Shown piece by piece: positions 31,617 through 38,893 of a stretch of 38,893 nt of DNA. The stretch lies in assembly GCA_026982895.1 (NCBI GenBank), contig JALWQW010000023.1, forward strand, positions 1 to 38,893. Direction: 5' to 3'. This stretch comes from Microcaldota archaeon (lineage in GTDB: Archaea > Micrarchaeota > Micrarchaeia > Anstonellales > J096). Numbering within the stretch: position 1 is the first letter of the stretch; each line of letters begins with the position of its first letter. The notes under the pieces were generated by a model. It saw nothing but the letters and a program-made list of their open reading frames with translations, did no database searches and was not told the origin of the DNA. Made by a program: the position numbers and the translations under genes.

Positions 31617-32913
31617 TTGGAGAAAAGCCATAGCGTACGAGAGTCTAACAAGTATAAAAGACCCTGTCGTCGTAGCCAAAGGATTAAATGCCAATTATGG
31701 TGATGTCGTAGTAGTAGAGCTTCAAGAAGGTAGAAGAAGAGGACAAGTCATAGGCATCCATGAAGATATTTATTACATACAGGTGTTTGAGGGCACAGAA
31801 GGTATGAGCGAAGAGGCGAGAATAAGAAACACCTTCAAGCCAATAACTATAGAAGTAAGCGAGCTCATGTTAGGCAGAGTCTTAAGTGGGCTTGGAGAGC
31901 CAAAAGATGGGAAGCCACCCATAAAAGCAGGAAAGGAAAAGGACATCAACGGTTTAATTTTAAGCCCCTATTATAGAGAGGTGCCCCACGAACTGATTGA
32001 AACAGGTATAACCTCTATAGATTTGCTAAATACACTCGTCAAAGGACAAAAAATAGCGATGTTCGCCTCTCCAGGTTTAGCTGTCCTAGAATTACAGATG
32101 CAGATATTAGAGCAAAGTATACTGAATAGCAGTAAAAATTTTGCTGTTGTATTCGCAGGTATAGGTTTATCCCACGACGAAGAGCATTATATCTTCGAAC
32201 AGATAGAGAACTCAGGTATAGGCGAGAGAAGTATCTTATTCCTCAATTCAGATAAAGACCCATCAATGGAAGCCTTGCTTACACCGCGCATAGCATTAAC
32301 AGCCGCTGAATATCTAGCCCACGAGAGAGGCTACGATGTCCTCGTGCTCATGGGAGATATAACCAATTACGCAAATGTTTTGAGAAATCTTGCATCGCAG
32401 AAAGGAGAACTCACAGTTAGAGAGGGATATCCCTCTTATTTATTTACGGACCTCGCTTCCATATATGAACGATGTGGAACATTGCAAGGCAGAAAGGGAA
32501 GTATAACTCAAATGCCATTCCTAACGATGCCTAACGACGACATAACACACCCAGTACCAGACACAACCGGCTACATATCCGAGGGACAATATATACTCAC
32601 GAGAGATATGCTCAATAAAGGCGTAAATCCTCCGATGGATATACTTAATTCACTCTCTAGAATGATGCATTTTGCGGTTACATTAGAGCAGGATAAGGTA
32701 TCAAAACAGGTATATCACACATATGCAGAGGGCAAGAAATTCCAAGACATAGCCAATATGATAGGCATGGATGTTTTAGACGAGCAAGCAAAGAAATTCG
32801 TCAGAATAAAAGAAGAGATGGATGAGAGTCTATTAAGTCAAGGCAAAGATGAGAACAGAACATTAAAGCAGAGCATCGCCATAGCAAAGGAGATTCTCAA
32901 AAAGGCTGCATAG
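31609..32913 (+). CDS. atpB: A-type ATP synthase regulatory subunit B
   Basis: The 434-residue non-catalytic nucleotide-binding subunit alternates with A in the head. It has the expected ETGITSIDLLNTLVKGQKIAM lead into a degenerate P-loop (ASPGLAVLELQMQ) lacking the GKT lysine, as normal for B. It also has GIGLSHDEEHYIFE, RDMLNKGVNPPMDILNSLSR and SMEALLTPRIALTAAEYLAHE. No subunit C, D, F, I or K gene follows; tRNA-Arg is next. Confidence 0.92.
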   Translation: MFDWRKAIAYESLTSIKDPVVVAKGLNANYGDVVVVELQEGRRRGQVIGIHEDIYYIQVFEGTEGMSEEARIRNTFKPITIEVSELMLGRVLSGLGEPKDGKPPIKAGKEKDINGLILSPYYREVPHELIETGITSIDLLNTLVKGQKIAMFASPGLAVLELQMQILEQSILNSSKNFAVVFAGIGLSHDEEHYIFEQIENSGIGERSILFLNSDKDPSMEALLTPRIALTAAEYLAHERGYDVLVLMGDITNYANVLRNLASQKGELTVREGYPSYLFTDLASIYERCGTLQGRKGSITQMPFLTMPNDDITHPVPDTTGYISEGQYILTRDMLNKGVNPPMDILNSLSRMMHFAVTLEQDKVSKQVYHTYAEGKKFQDIANMIGMDVLDEQAKKFVRIKEEMDESLLSQGKDENRTLKQSIAIAKEILKKAA

Positions 32914-32978
32914 CGGGAAGCAAGTATATTGCGATGTATATGGTAAGGTGTAGAGAATATGAGTTTATTTAAAAACCT

Positions 32979-33030
32979 GCTCAATGCACTGAGCACTTTC
33001 ACTTATTTTTGCTCAATAGAGTGAGCACTT
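32979..33030. repeat. Two copies of GCTCA-N6-TGAGC-ACTT, 32 nt apart
   Basis: The first unit (32979-32998) and second (33011-33030) are identical outside a 5-6 nt centre. Each is itself an inverted repeat with 5-nt arms, GCTCA and TGAGC. A 32-nt repeat distance equals about three helical turns, so two dimers would bind on the same face. The layout suits an operator just downstream of a TATA-like box, but a pair of small RNA hairpins is also possible. Confidence 0.55.
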
Positions 33031-33080
33031 GACATATTTCCTATAGCTTTGAGCTGGAGAGATGCCCAGAAAGGTGTAGC

Positions 33081-33088
33081 TTTTTATA
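33081..33088 (+). promoter_or_regulatory. TATA box of tRNA-Arg
   Basis: TTTTTATA is about 25-32 nt upstream of the tRNA 5' end, the expected archaeal spacing. Confidence 0.55.
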
Positions 33089-33112
33089 GATAACCCCACA
33101 AATGTAAAGAGA

Positions 33113-33186
33113 GCCCCCGTGGTTCAGCTTGGATAGAATGTGGGACTGCGGATCCCATGGCCCGGGTTCGAATCCCGGCGGGGGCA
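33113..33186 (+). tRNA. tRNA-Arg (anticodon GCG)
   Basis: A 74-nt cloverleaf: acceptor GCCCCCG/CGGGGGC, D stem GTTC/GAAT, anticodon stem TGGGA/TCCCA with loop CTGCGGA (anticodon GCG). The variable loop has 4 nt, and the T arm is CCGGG/CCCGG with TTCGAAT. The discriminator is A. CCA is not encoded and there is no intron. The next gene starts 14 nt after it. Confidence 0.97.
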
Positions 33187-33200
33187 TTTTCGGTGAAGAG

Positions 33201-34082
33201 ATGAATGGAAAGAACAGCTTGCCTTCTTACATAAAAAAGCGCGTCAGAAGCGTCCTATATAAATTAAAGAAAGAAAGGATGCCCGATTATATAACCATAG
33301 CGATGAGTGGAGGCAAAGATTCATTGGCAGCTGCATACTTCTTAAAAGATTTTGAGGGTGTGTTTGGATATACGCTGGAGGCATTCTTTATTGATTTAGG
33401 CATTGAAGGGTTCAGTAGTGAGAGCAAAGAGGTTGTAAAAGAAGCAACAGAAAAGCTGGGCATAAAACTCCACATTATAAAGCCAGAAAAATCCCTGCCT
33501 CAAATAATAGAAGAAAATTGGGAAAAGATAAAAATGGGCCAAATAAAAATATGTGCAACTTGCGGCCTAATAAAGCGCTACATCATGAATAAATTCTGCT
33601 GGGAAAATTATGGAGAAAAGGGAGTAATAGCCACAGGGCATAATTTAGATGACGAATTGGCATTCATGGTTAGTAATATATATGGGCAGAATGTAGGCTA
33701 TGGATTCAAAGGAAGTGTTGCACTAGGCAACAGCAAAGAAAAACTGTGCTCAAAAATAAAGCCCTTGGCCAAAGTAAGAGAGGCTAAATTAGAGGCATTC
33801 AAAGATGTTTTGCTAAAAAAGGGCTTTCGCACAACAACCAAAGAATGTCTTCTAAAAGACGGCAACACGCAAACAAAACACAAGGCCTTTATACATGCTA
33901 TAGAAGAAATAAGCAAAAAATTTAAGACAAATAATTTTGCCACAGCAACCCTCCATTACATTGAAAAAGCACATAAAAATAAGGAAAAGGATGTTAGCTG
34001 GAGAAAAACCTGTAAGATATGCCACTATCCAACATCATCAAAGGACGGCATATGCTCTTATTGTAAGCTCATGCGTCGATGA
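33201..34082 (+). CDS. PP-loop tRNA 2-thiolation-type ATPase (TtuA/Ncs6-like)
   Basis: The 293-residue protein adenylates a uridine so that sulphur can be inserted. It has the PP-loop SGGKDS (36-41), ICATCGLIKRY with the CxxC of TtuA/TtcA enzymes, and ATGHNLDDE. The C-terminal zinc motif is CKICHYPTSSKDGICSYC. TtuA and Ncs6 normally also have an N-terminal zinc finger; here only about 30 helical residues precede the PP-loop. An open frame extends back into the tRNA gene, but the ATG at 33201, after GGTGAAG, is the sensible start. It may be co-transcribed with tRNA-Arg. Target position (U34 or U54) is not clear. Confidence 0.85.
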   Translation: MNGKNSLPSYIKKRVRSVLYKLKKERMPDYITIAMSGGKDSLAAAYFLKDFEGVFGYTLEAFFIDLGIEGFSSESKEVVKEATEKLGIKLHIIKPEKSLPQIIEENWEKIKMGQIKICATCGLIKRYIMNKFCWENYGEKGVIATGHNLDDELAFMVSNIYGQNVGYGFKGSVALGNSKEKLCSKIKPLAKVREAKLEAFKDVLLKKGFRTTTKECLLKDGNTQTKHKAFIHAIEEISKKFKTNNFATATLHYIEKAHKNKEKDVSWRKTCKICHYPTSSKDGICSYCKLMRR

Positions 34083-34086
34083 TGAG

Positions 34087-34650
34087 TTAATCAAATTTCT
34101 TGATACCTCTCCACCATGGGCCTTCATATACCAATGCTTTTTCTGTAAGCTCTTTTGAAATATCTAAGAGCAAAGCACGGCGAGCGTTGATAACCCATTC
34201 CATAGCCCTCTTATTTCCTCTTTTATAATAGAAAAGCGCTTGAAAGATAAGGTCTAGAAGGTCAGCATCTTTTACAACCTTAGCCTCTATAGATGCATCT
34301 TCATTTTTAGCAGAGTTATATTCTTCAAGCAAAGCCTTAAACTCCTCCAACTCAGGAACACCATTCAGTATATCATCCATTGCCGCTTCTTCATCCTTCT
34401 TCAAATAACGATTCCAAACTTTATTGATGTCGCCAGTTCTAGATTCCGGCATATCATGAACTATCGCCATAAGAGCGCATCTATCAGGGTTTGCACCAAC
34501 TTTTTTAGCTAAATAATATGCTATAATGGCAGCACGCCAGCTGTGGTCTGCTATACTATCCCCATCTTTTTCGCCGATAAAAACCCAACCGCTACGCTGA
34601 AACTCCTTCAAAGAGCCCAGCTCAAAAAACAACCTTACTGCTTCGTCCAT
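34087..34650 (-). CDS. HD-domain nucleotide hydrolase (YfbR/HDDC2-like)
   Basis: The 187-residue protein has the HD motif set H36, H65-D66, E69, D74 and a late Asp (near 128-130), with R19 upstream. This pattern is shared with 5'-deoxynucleotidase YfbR and HDDC2, which dephosphorylate (d)NMPs with a divalent metal. It overlaps CTP synthase by 16 nt on the same strand, so a role in nucleotide pools is consistent. It converges on the thiolation gene, 4 nt away. Substrate is inferred. Confidence 0.85.
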   Translation of the reverse strand: MDEAVRLFFELGSLKEFQRSGWVFIGEKDGDSIADHSWRAAIIAYYLAKKVGANPDRCALMAIVHDMPESRTGDINKVWNRYLKKDEEAAMDDILNGVPELEEFKALLEEYNSAKNEDASIEAKVVKDADLLDLIFQALFYYKRGNKRAMEWVINARRALLLDISKELTEKALVYEGPWWRGIKKFD

Positions 34651-36206
34651 TTTCCTACCTCCTTTAAAAAGCGTGTAAACACAGGTGAGGGCTTCTCGAA
34701 CTTCGCCGTAAATTCAGGATGCGCCTGCAATCCAATACCGAACCCCCATTTCTGCCTATCATACTCAACGGCCTCTACAAGACCCTTATGATAAGCAGAG
34801 ACGATTAAGCCCTGCTCTTCTAATTTACCCACATAGGTTGGATTTACTTCATATCTATGCCTGTGCCTCTCGACAGCTTCTCTTCCCTCATAAATTTCAG
34901 AGAGTATCGTGCCGGGTTTAACTTCCATTTCATAATCGCCCAAACGGAGCGTGCCTCCCATCTGCTTAACACCTTCCTGCTCGGGTTGAAGGATTATTAC
35001 AGGGTCGGCGCATTTGCCAAGCTCCTCGCTACACGCATCTAAACCAAGAACATTCCTGGCATATTCAACAACCATGAGCTGCATACCAAAGCATATTCCC
35101 AAATAAGGGATATGATTCTTTCGGGCGTATTCTATAGCTTTTATTTTGCCCTCTACCCCTCTATTACCAAAACCACCAGGCACAATTATACCGTCAGCAT
35201 CATGTAAAGGAGAAGTATCTCTCTCAACATTTTCTGCTTCAACATACTTTATCCTTATGTTGAAAGGCACTTCTGTAGATGATATGTGGAGAGCTTCTCT
35301 AAGCGAGGCATAGCTATCGATCTGCTTAGTGTATTTTCCAACAATGGCAATTGTCTTTGTCTCTTGTCTCTCCTCCAAAGCCCTCAATCTATCAGCCCAT
35401 TTGCTTAAATCAGCACTCTTCTCAGGAAGAGAAAAATAATTCTGTATGGCCTTCCATAGGCCTTCTGCCTCTAAGCGAAGAGGCAGCTCATAGACAGTTT
35501 TAAGCTCTGTATCGTTGAAAACATGCTCAACATTGCAGTAAGTCCTCAACTTTTCCCTGACTGTTGCATCTATAGGCTTATCAGAGCGCGTGATTATTAT
35601 ATTTGGTTGTATGCCCATCCCCAACAGCATCTTCGAGGCGTGTTGAGTGGGCTTCGTTTTGAGCTCGCCATATAAATCAGGTAAATAAGTCAATTGAATG
35701 AATAAAACCTCCTCTTCAAGCGAGAGCTGCCTCATAGCTTCTATGAAATAACTATTCTCTATGTCGCCGACAGTTCCTCCCACCTCTATTAAAACAAAAT
35801 CAGCATTCAAATCCTTGGCATAATCCTTAACATATGTTTTTATGTAGTCAGTTACATGAGGAACGAACTGAACATCCCTGCCAAGATAATCTCCCTTTCG
35901 CTCTTTCTCGATGATGCGCTGGAATATCTTTCCACCAGTGAGCGAAGCGCGCTTATTTAAATTCAATCCCAAGAAACGCTCATATGTGCCAAAATCCATA
36001 TCTACCTCAGTCCCGTCGGCAAGAACAAAAACCTCTCCATGCCTAAATGGGTTCATCGTCCCGCAATCAACATTTAAATAGCCATCAAACTTTATCGGCG
36101 CTACAGAGAAACCGCGAGCTTGAAGAACCTTGCCTATAGAAGCAGAGAGTATACCTTTCCCTAACCCAGACATTATCGAACCTAATACAACTATAAAACG
36201 AGGCAT
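34635..36206 (-). CDS. pyrG: CTP synthase
   Basis: The enzyme converts UTP to CTP using ATP and glutamine. The 523-residue protein has the amidoligase part (about 1-270) with GLGKGILSASIGKVLQARG (14-32) and EVGGTVGDIE (141-150). The class I glutaminase part follows with the nucleophile C372 (LGICFGMQLM) and H496-P-E498 (QAHPEF). All key residues are present. Small changes, such as KFDGYLN for KFDPYLN, suggest a divergent lineage. It supplies the CTP used by the proposed cytidylyltransferase, although that is general metabolism. Confidence 0.96.
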   Translation of the reverse strand: MPRFIVVLGSIMSGLGKGILSASIGKVLQARGFSVAPIKFDGYLNVDCGTMNPFRHGEVFVLADGTEVDMDFGTYERFLGLNLNKRASLTGGKIFQRIIEKERKGDYLGRDVQFVPHVTDYIKTYVKDYAKDLNADFVLIEVGGTVGDIENSYFIEAMRQLSLEEEVLFIQLTYLPDLYGELKTKPTQHASKMLLGMGIQPNIIITRSDKPIDATVREKLRTYCNVEHVFNDTELKTVYELPLRLEAEGLWKAIQNYFSLPEKSADLSKWADRLRALEERQETKTIAIVGKYTKQIDSYASLREALHISSTEVPFNIRIKYVEAENVERDTSPLHDADGIIVPGGFGNRGVEGKIKAIEYARKNHIPYLGICFGMQLMVVEYARNVLGLDACSEELGKCADPVIILQPEQEGVKQMGGTLRLGDYEMEVKPGTILSEIYEGREAVERHRHRYEVNPTYVGKLEEQGLIVSAYHKGLVEAVEYDRQKWGFGIGLQAHPEFTAKFEKPSPVFTRFLKEVGKWTKQ

Positions 36207-36243
36207 GTTTAGCTATAATAGGAAATATTTAAAGCATTAAAGG

Positions 36244-37143
36244 TTATTTCAAAAGCTTGGTTATAAAATCCTCCTCCCTTATATTTATCCGTCGGAGTCT
36301 TTCTTCACCTTCGTTATCATAGACCATAATGTTGTAGGCGGCTATAAAACGCGCCAGGAGTATATATAAATCAGCTAAATAGAGAGAATCCACCGCTGTT
36401 CCATATTCATCCAACGGCCTTGCTAAATAGACTGAAATAATCTCCTCTAAAACATCGTGGTCTCTTCTACATATAGGAAATGTGTTGCCTTCAAAATTAT
36501 GATTCAGTATTAGATTCTTGGCCTTCAGTTCCTCCTTATGCTGCTTGGCAAAATGTTTAAGGGCCGAACGGGGAATAATATGGTGTGTCGTTAAATCGAA
36601 ACGGCTGCCACATATAGGACAAAGGGATTTTTTAGACCCCCTTGCAGAAGAGGCAAGTTTCTCATAAAACTCGGGACTAGCGCCGCCATTAAACATTAGA
36701 TAACGCCCGCCACCACGCTCGGCTTTAAATTTTATAAGATGCGTGTTATCAAGACCATTGCTTTTGAGCTCATTCAGAACACGATTGAGATTGCTTTTTA
36801 AGGCCCGAATATGTCCTATGTGATCAAGACCATTCAACACATCAAAATACAAATTGGAGACAAAATATGATTTCAGGCCAAGATAAATGGAAAGCTTCTC
36901 TCCCCTATAATGCTGTTGATAAAAAGAGCCATAAAAAGATACTTGCGGTTCAAATTTCCTAAGAAATGTAAGATATTTGGGTGAAGCATTCTTATCCAAG
37001 AGCGGAAAGACGACTTTCCACTTGGCGATTACCTCATCCCTCAATGCCATATAGTATATTGGCAGTAATCGTTTTAAATCGAGCTGTAGGTGGTTAAAAA
37101 ATGTTTTGATTATTGCACTCTTGCATTGCGATATCTCAAGCAT
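36244..37143 (-). CDS. HNH-type zinc-site domain protein
   Basis: The 299-residue protein has a helical N-terminal part (about 1-165) that I do not recognise and a C-terminal HNH-like module: C175-x-x-C178, H187-H188 (THHIIPRS), N220 (FEGNTFPIC) and C225 with H229 (CRRDHD). HNH sites cut or nick nucleic acids with one metal ion; the CxxC and C-x3-H likely hold structural zinc. The family with this N-terminus is unknown to me. A TTG start would add five residues; the ATG at 37143 has a CTTTAAAAG TATA-like box about 20-27 nt upstream. It is divergent from S6e by 69 nt. Confidence 0.7.
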   Translation of the reverse strand: MLEISQCKSAIIKTFFNHLQLDLKRLLPIYYMALRDEVIAKWKVVFPLLDKNASPKYLTFLRKFEPQVSFYGSFYQQHYRGEKLSIYLGLKSYFVSNLYFDVLNGLDHIGHIRALKSNLNRVLNELKSNGLDNTHLIKFKAERGGGRYLMFNGGASPEFYEKLASSARGSKKSLCPICGSRFDLTTHHIIPRSALKHFAKQHKEELKAKNLILNHNFEGNTFPICRRDHDVLEEIISVYLARPLDEYGTAVDSLYLADLYILLARFIAAYNIMVYDNEGEERLRRINIREEDFITKLLK

Positions 37144-37161
37144 GGAGAGAACATACAATCG

Positions 37162-37170
37162 GCTTTTAAA
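37162..37170 (-). promoter_or_regulatory. TATA-like box for the HNH gene
   Basis: CTTTAAAAG on the minus strand lies about 20-27 nt before the ATG at 37143 and helps to choose that start over the TTG at 37158. Confidence 0.45.
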
Positions 37171-37212
37171 GATTTCGGAGAAGATACATAAAGCTCAAAA
37201 GTGGGTGTTATT

Positions 37213-37599
37213 ATGATATTAAATATAGGCACAAAAGAAGGTAAAACAGCTAAAATAGAATTAGCCAAAGAGAAAGAGGCAGCGATTATCGGAAAGAAGA
37301 TAGGCGACGAAGTAGAAGGCAACGAGATTGGCTTCGGCGGATATGTCTTCAAACTGACAGGTGGAAGCGACGCCAGCGGTTTCCCTATGAGAGAAGGTGT
37401 CCATGGAACAAAAAAGGCGGCTCTTCTCTTAAAAGGTGGAGTGGGTTACAACCCAAAGAGAAAAGGCGAGATGCAGCGCAAAACGATACGAGGGGAAGTT
37501 TACAGTGAAGACATAGTGCAGGTCAATATGGTTGTAGTCAAAGAGGGCCCAGAGCCCCTCGTGAAAGAAGAGAAGAATGACGAGGAAAAGAAAGAGTGA
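37213..37599 (+). CDS. rps6e: Ribosomal protein S6e
   Basis: The 128-residue small-subunit protein has the S6e core: KIGDEVEGNEIGFGGYVFKL, then GGSDASGFPMREGVHG and KGGVGYNPKRKGEMQRKTIRG, the most conserved block. The archaeal form lacks the eukaryotic phosphorylated tail and ends here in an acidic-basic run. An in-frame GTG at 37201 exists, but the family start matches the ATG at 37213. The 3' end overlaps aIF2-gamma by 23 nt, so they are co-transcribed. Confidence 0.95.
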   Translation: MILNIGTKEGKTAKIELAKEKEAAIIGKKIGDEVEGNEIGFGGYVFKLTGGSDASGFPMREGVHGTKKAALLLKGGVGYNPKRKGEMQRKTIRGEVYSEDIVQVNMVVVKEGPEPLVKEEKNDEEKKE

Positions 37600-38800
37600 A
37601 ACCTTGGCTAATAGAAAGCAGCATGCTGAAAAAGTTGTCGTTGGTTTATTAGGCCATGTCGATCATGGTAAAACTACTTTAACGAAGGCGCTAACAGGCA
37701 AATGGACAGACACATACAAAGAAGAGCTCGTTAGAGGCATCAGTATAAAATTAGGTTATGCGGATTTAGGCATTTACAAGTGTGATAATACATACAGCAC
37801 AGACGGAAAATGTGGTGGTAAAGGAAAGGGAGAGCTCATTAAGATTGTCTCTTTTTTAGATGCGCCAGGACACGAATCCCTTATGGCAACAGCAATCTCT
37901 GCTTCAGCTGTCATAGACGGGGCTCTTTTCTTGATAGCAGCTAATGAACCTTGCCCTCAAGAACAGACAAAGGAGCATTTCATGGTCTTGGAAAAATTGG
38001 GCATAAAAAATATCGTGATTGTCCAAACAAAAGTTGATTTGGTAAGCAAAGAAAAAGCCAAGCAGCATTATCAGCAAATAAAGGATTTTGTTAAGGGGAC
38101 TTTCGCCGAGAATGCACCAATTATTCCCATATCCGGGACACACGCTATAAACATAGAACGCGTCATAGAGGCGCTTGTAGAAGAAATTCATCCTCGAGAA
38201 GATGTTAATAGAGATGGCGACCCACTCTTTTATGTCCTAAGGAGCTTCGACATAAATAAGCCTGGCACCCCTATTGAAAAACTCAAAGGCGGAGTTCTGG
38301 GAGGTGTGGTTGCAAGAGGTAGTTTTAAAGAAGGCGACAAGATAGAGATAAGCCCTGGATTGGCCATAGATAAAGAGATGAAGCCCATAAAAACAGAAAT
38401 AGCAAGCATACACACATATGAGGGAAAAACAAAGGAAGCCTCACCAGGAGGAACCGTCGCCATAGGCACATATTTAGACCCGACATACACAAAAGGCGAT
38501 AAATTAGTTGGAAATATAGTCACACTTGAAGGGAAGGCCCCGCCAATCCTAAAGGAGTTAAAGGTTGAATTTGAGCTTATAAAGAGAGAGGATATAGATA
38601 ATCCACCATTCAAAGACCATGAAGTTCTCCTATTAAATGTAGGTCCATCAACAACCGCCGGTGTAATAACCGAATTCAAAAAGAACCACATCTCAATTTC
38701 GCTGAAAAAACCAGTAGCAGCTGAAAAGGGCACGGCTGTAGCAATTCTCCGTCGATTGGGGCAGAGATGGAGATTAGGGGCTATGGGAAAGGTTGCTTAA
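37577..38800 (+). CDS. eif2g: Translation initiation factor aIF2 subunit gamma
   Basis: The 407-residue GTPase carries initiator Met-tRNA to the small subunit. It has G1 GHVDHGKT, G3 DAPGHE, a domain II barrel after residue about 205 and a C-terminal GQRWRLGAMGKV typical of the family. The zinc knuckle between switch regions is reduced: YKCDNTYSTDGKCGGKGKG retains two cysteines where four are usual. The start at 37577 lies inside S6e; a TTG at 37604 is an alternative that would drop nine residues and avoid the overlap. Confidence 0.94.
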   Translation: MTRKRKSETLANRKQHAEKVVVGLLGHVDHGKTTLTKALTGKWTDTYKEELVRGISIKLGYADLGIYKCDNTYSTDGKCGGKGKGELIKIVSFLDAPGHESLMATAISASAVIDGALFLIAANEPCPQEQTKEHFMVLEKLGIKNIVIVQTKVDLVSKEKAKQHYQQIKDFVKGTFAENAPIIPISGTHAINIERVIEALVEEIHPREDVNRDGDPLFYVLRSFDINKPGTPIEKLKGGVLGGVVARGSFKEGDKIEISPGLAIDKEMKPIKTEIASIHTYEGKTKEASPGGTVAIGTYLDPTYTKGDKLVGNIVTLEGKAPPILKELKVEFELIKREDIDNPPFKDHEVLLLNVGPSTTAGVITEFKKNHISISLKKPVAAEKGTAVAILRRLGQRWRLGAMGKVA

Positions 38801-38849
38801 ACATTCGACCCTTGTTCTCAAGAAACTATTCGAAGAAATAATAGGAAGT

Positions 38850-38859
38850 TATTTAAAGG
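38850..38859 (+). promoter_or_regulatory. TATA-like box near the right edge
   Basis: TATTTAAAGG is centred about 25 nt before a GTG at 38879 and may start the next transcription unit. Confidence 0.4.
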
Positions 38860-38878
38860 TTTAATATAAAAGAGCATT

Positions 38879-38893
38879 GTGGTTAGCGAATAC
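38879..38893 (+). CDS. Possible start of a gene cut by the window end
   Basis: GTG at 38879 is followed by four open codons (Val-Ser-Glu-Tyr) to the edge. Only the position 25 nt after a TATA-like box supports it; the product cannot be told. Confidence 0.25.

Larger units (their letters stand above)
32914..33112. other. 199-nt intergenic region with paired inverted repeats
   Basis: No solid gene is seen; a 21-codon frame from 32960 looks accidental. It has a TATA-like TTATTTAAAAA (about 32965-32975) followed by two 20-nt direct repeats described below, and the tRNA-Arg promoter at its end. Confidence 0.45.

Noticed and set aside
32960-33025. 21-codon frame starting ATG AGT TTA
   Set aside because: It runs through the inverted repeats and has no ribosome-binding site; chance is more likely.
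32979-33030. CRISPR array
   Set aside because: Only two short units with internal symmetry and a 12-nt gap between them; no array and no cas genes in the window.

Overview
The window is archaeal. It carries aIF5B, aIF2-gamma, RNA polymerase subunit Rpo7, Spt4, ribosomal proteins S6e and S26e, deoxyhypusine synthase, an archaeal-type threonyl-tRNA synthetase, A-type ATP synthase subunits and a RecJ-like DHH phosphoesterase. Many genes have a TATA-like box about 25-30 nt before the start codon and no Shine-Dalgarno, as in leaderless archaeal transcripts. Both tRNA genes lack an encoded CCA. DNA is AT-rich and genes are tightly packed, often overlapping. I cannot name the lineage; compact, divergent core proteins would suit a DPANN-like or deep euryarchaeal genome, but that is a guess.

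Layout. 1-158: C-terminus of a MATE-type transporter. 129-4520 (minus): a DUF1846 protein, then a three-gene set of two secreted Cys-containing proteins and a small DUF4405-like membrane protein. 4583-5294: encapsulin-type ferritin-like protein plus superoxide reductase (oxygen and iron stress). 5341-8189: an unknown helical protein, ThrRS and a winged-helix protein. 8190-9345 (minus): KaiC-like ATPase and its partner. 9396-12064: deoxyhypusine synthase, DHH phosphoesterase and an unknown gene that runs into an antisense tRNA-Lys. 12215-16761: Hsp20, aIF5B, a small orphan, Rpo7-Spt4-S26e and a secreted protein.

16762-29040 is a surface-polysaccharide island set between housekeeping blocks. 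Its left half has an FkbM-type methyltransferase, a TagB/TagF-like phosphotransferase, a stand-alone CTP:inositol-1-phosphate cytidylyltransferase-like enzyme and inositol-1-phosphate synthase. Its right half has a GT2 glycosyltransferase, three extended SDR sugar-nucleotide enzymes, the GDP-heptose enzymes GmhA, HddC and HddA, and a GT4 glycosyltransferase. Together they suggest a surface glycan containing heptose (or a deoxyheptose) and perhaps inositol phosphate delivered from CDP-inositol. The pairing of a CDP-inositol supply with a teichoic-acid-type phosphotransferase, with no DIPP synthase domain, is the most interesting hypothesis here.

29126-32913: A-ATPase genes H, E, A and B only. 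32914-33112: a regulatory-looking region with two copies of a spaced inverted repeat, then tRNA-Arg and a PP-loop tRNA-thiolation-type enzyme. 34087-37143 (minus): HD hydrolase, CTP synthase and an HNH-domain protein. 37213-38800: S6e and aIF2-gamma; the start of another gene may lie at the right edge.
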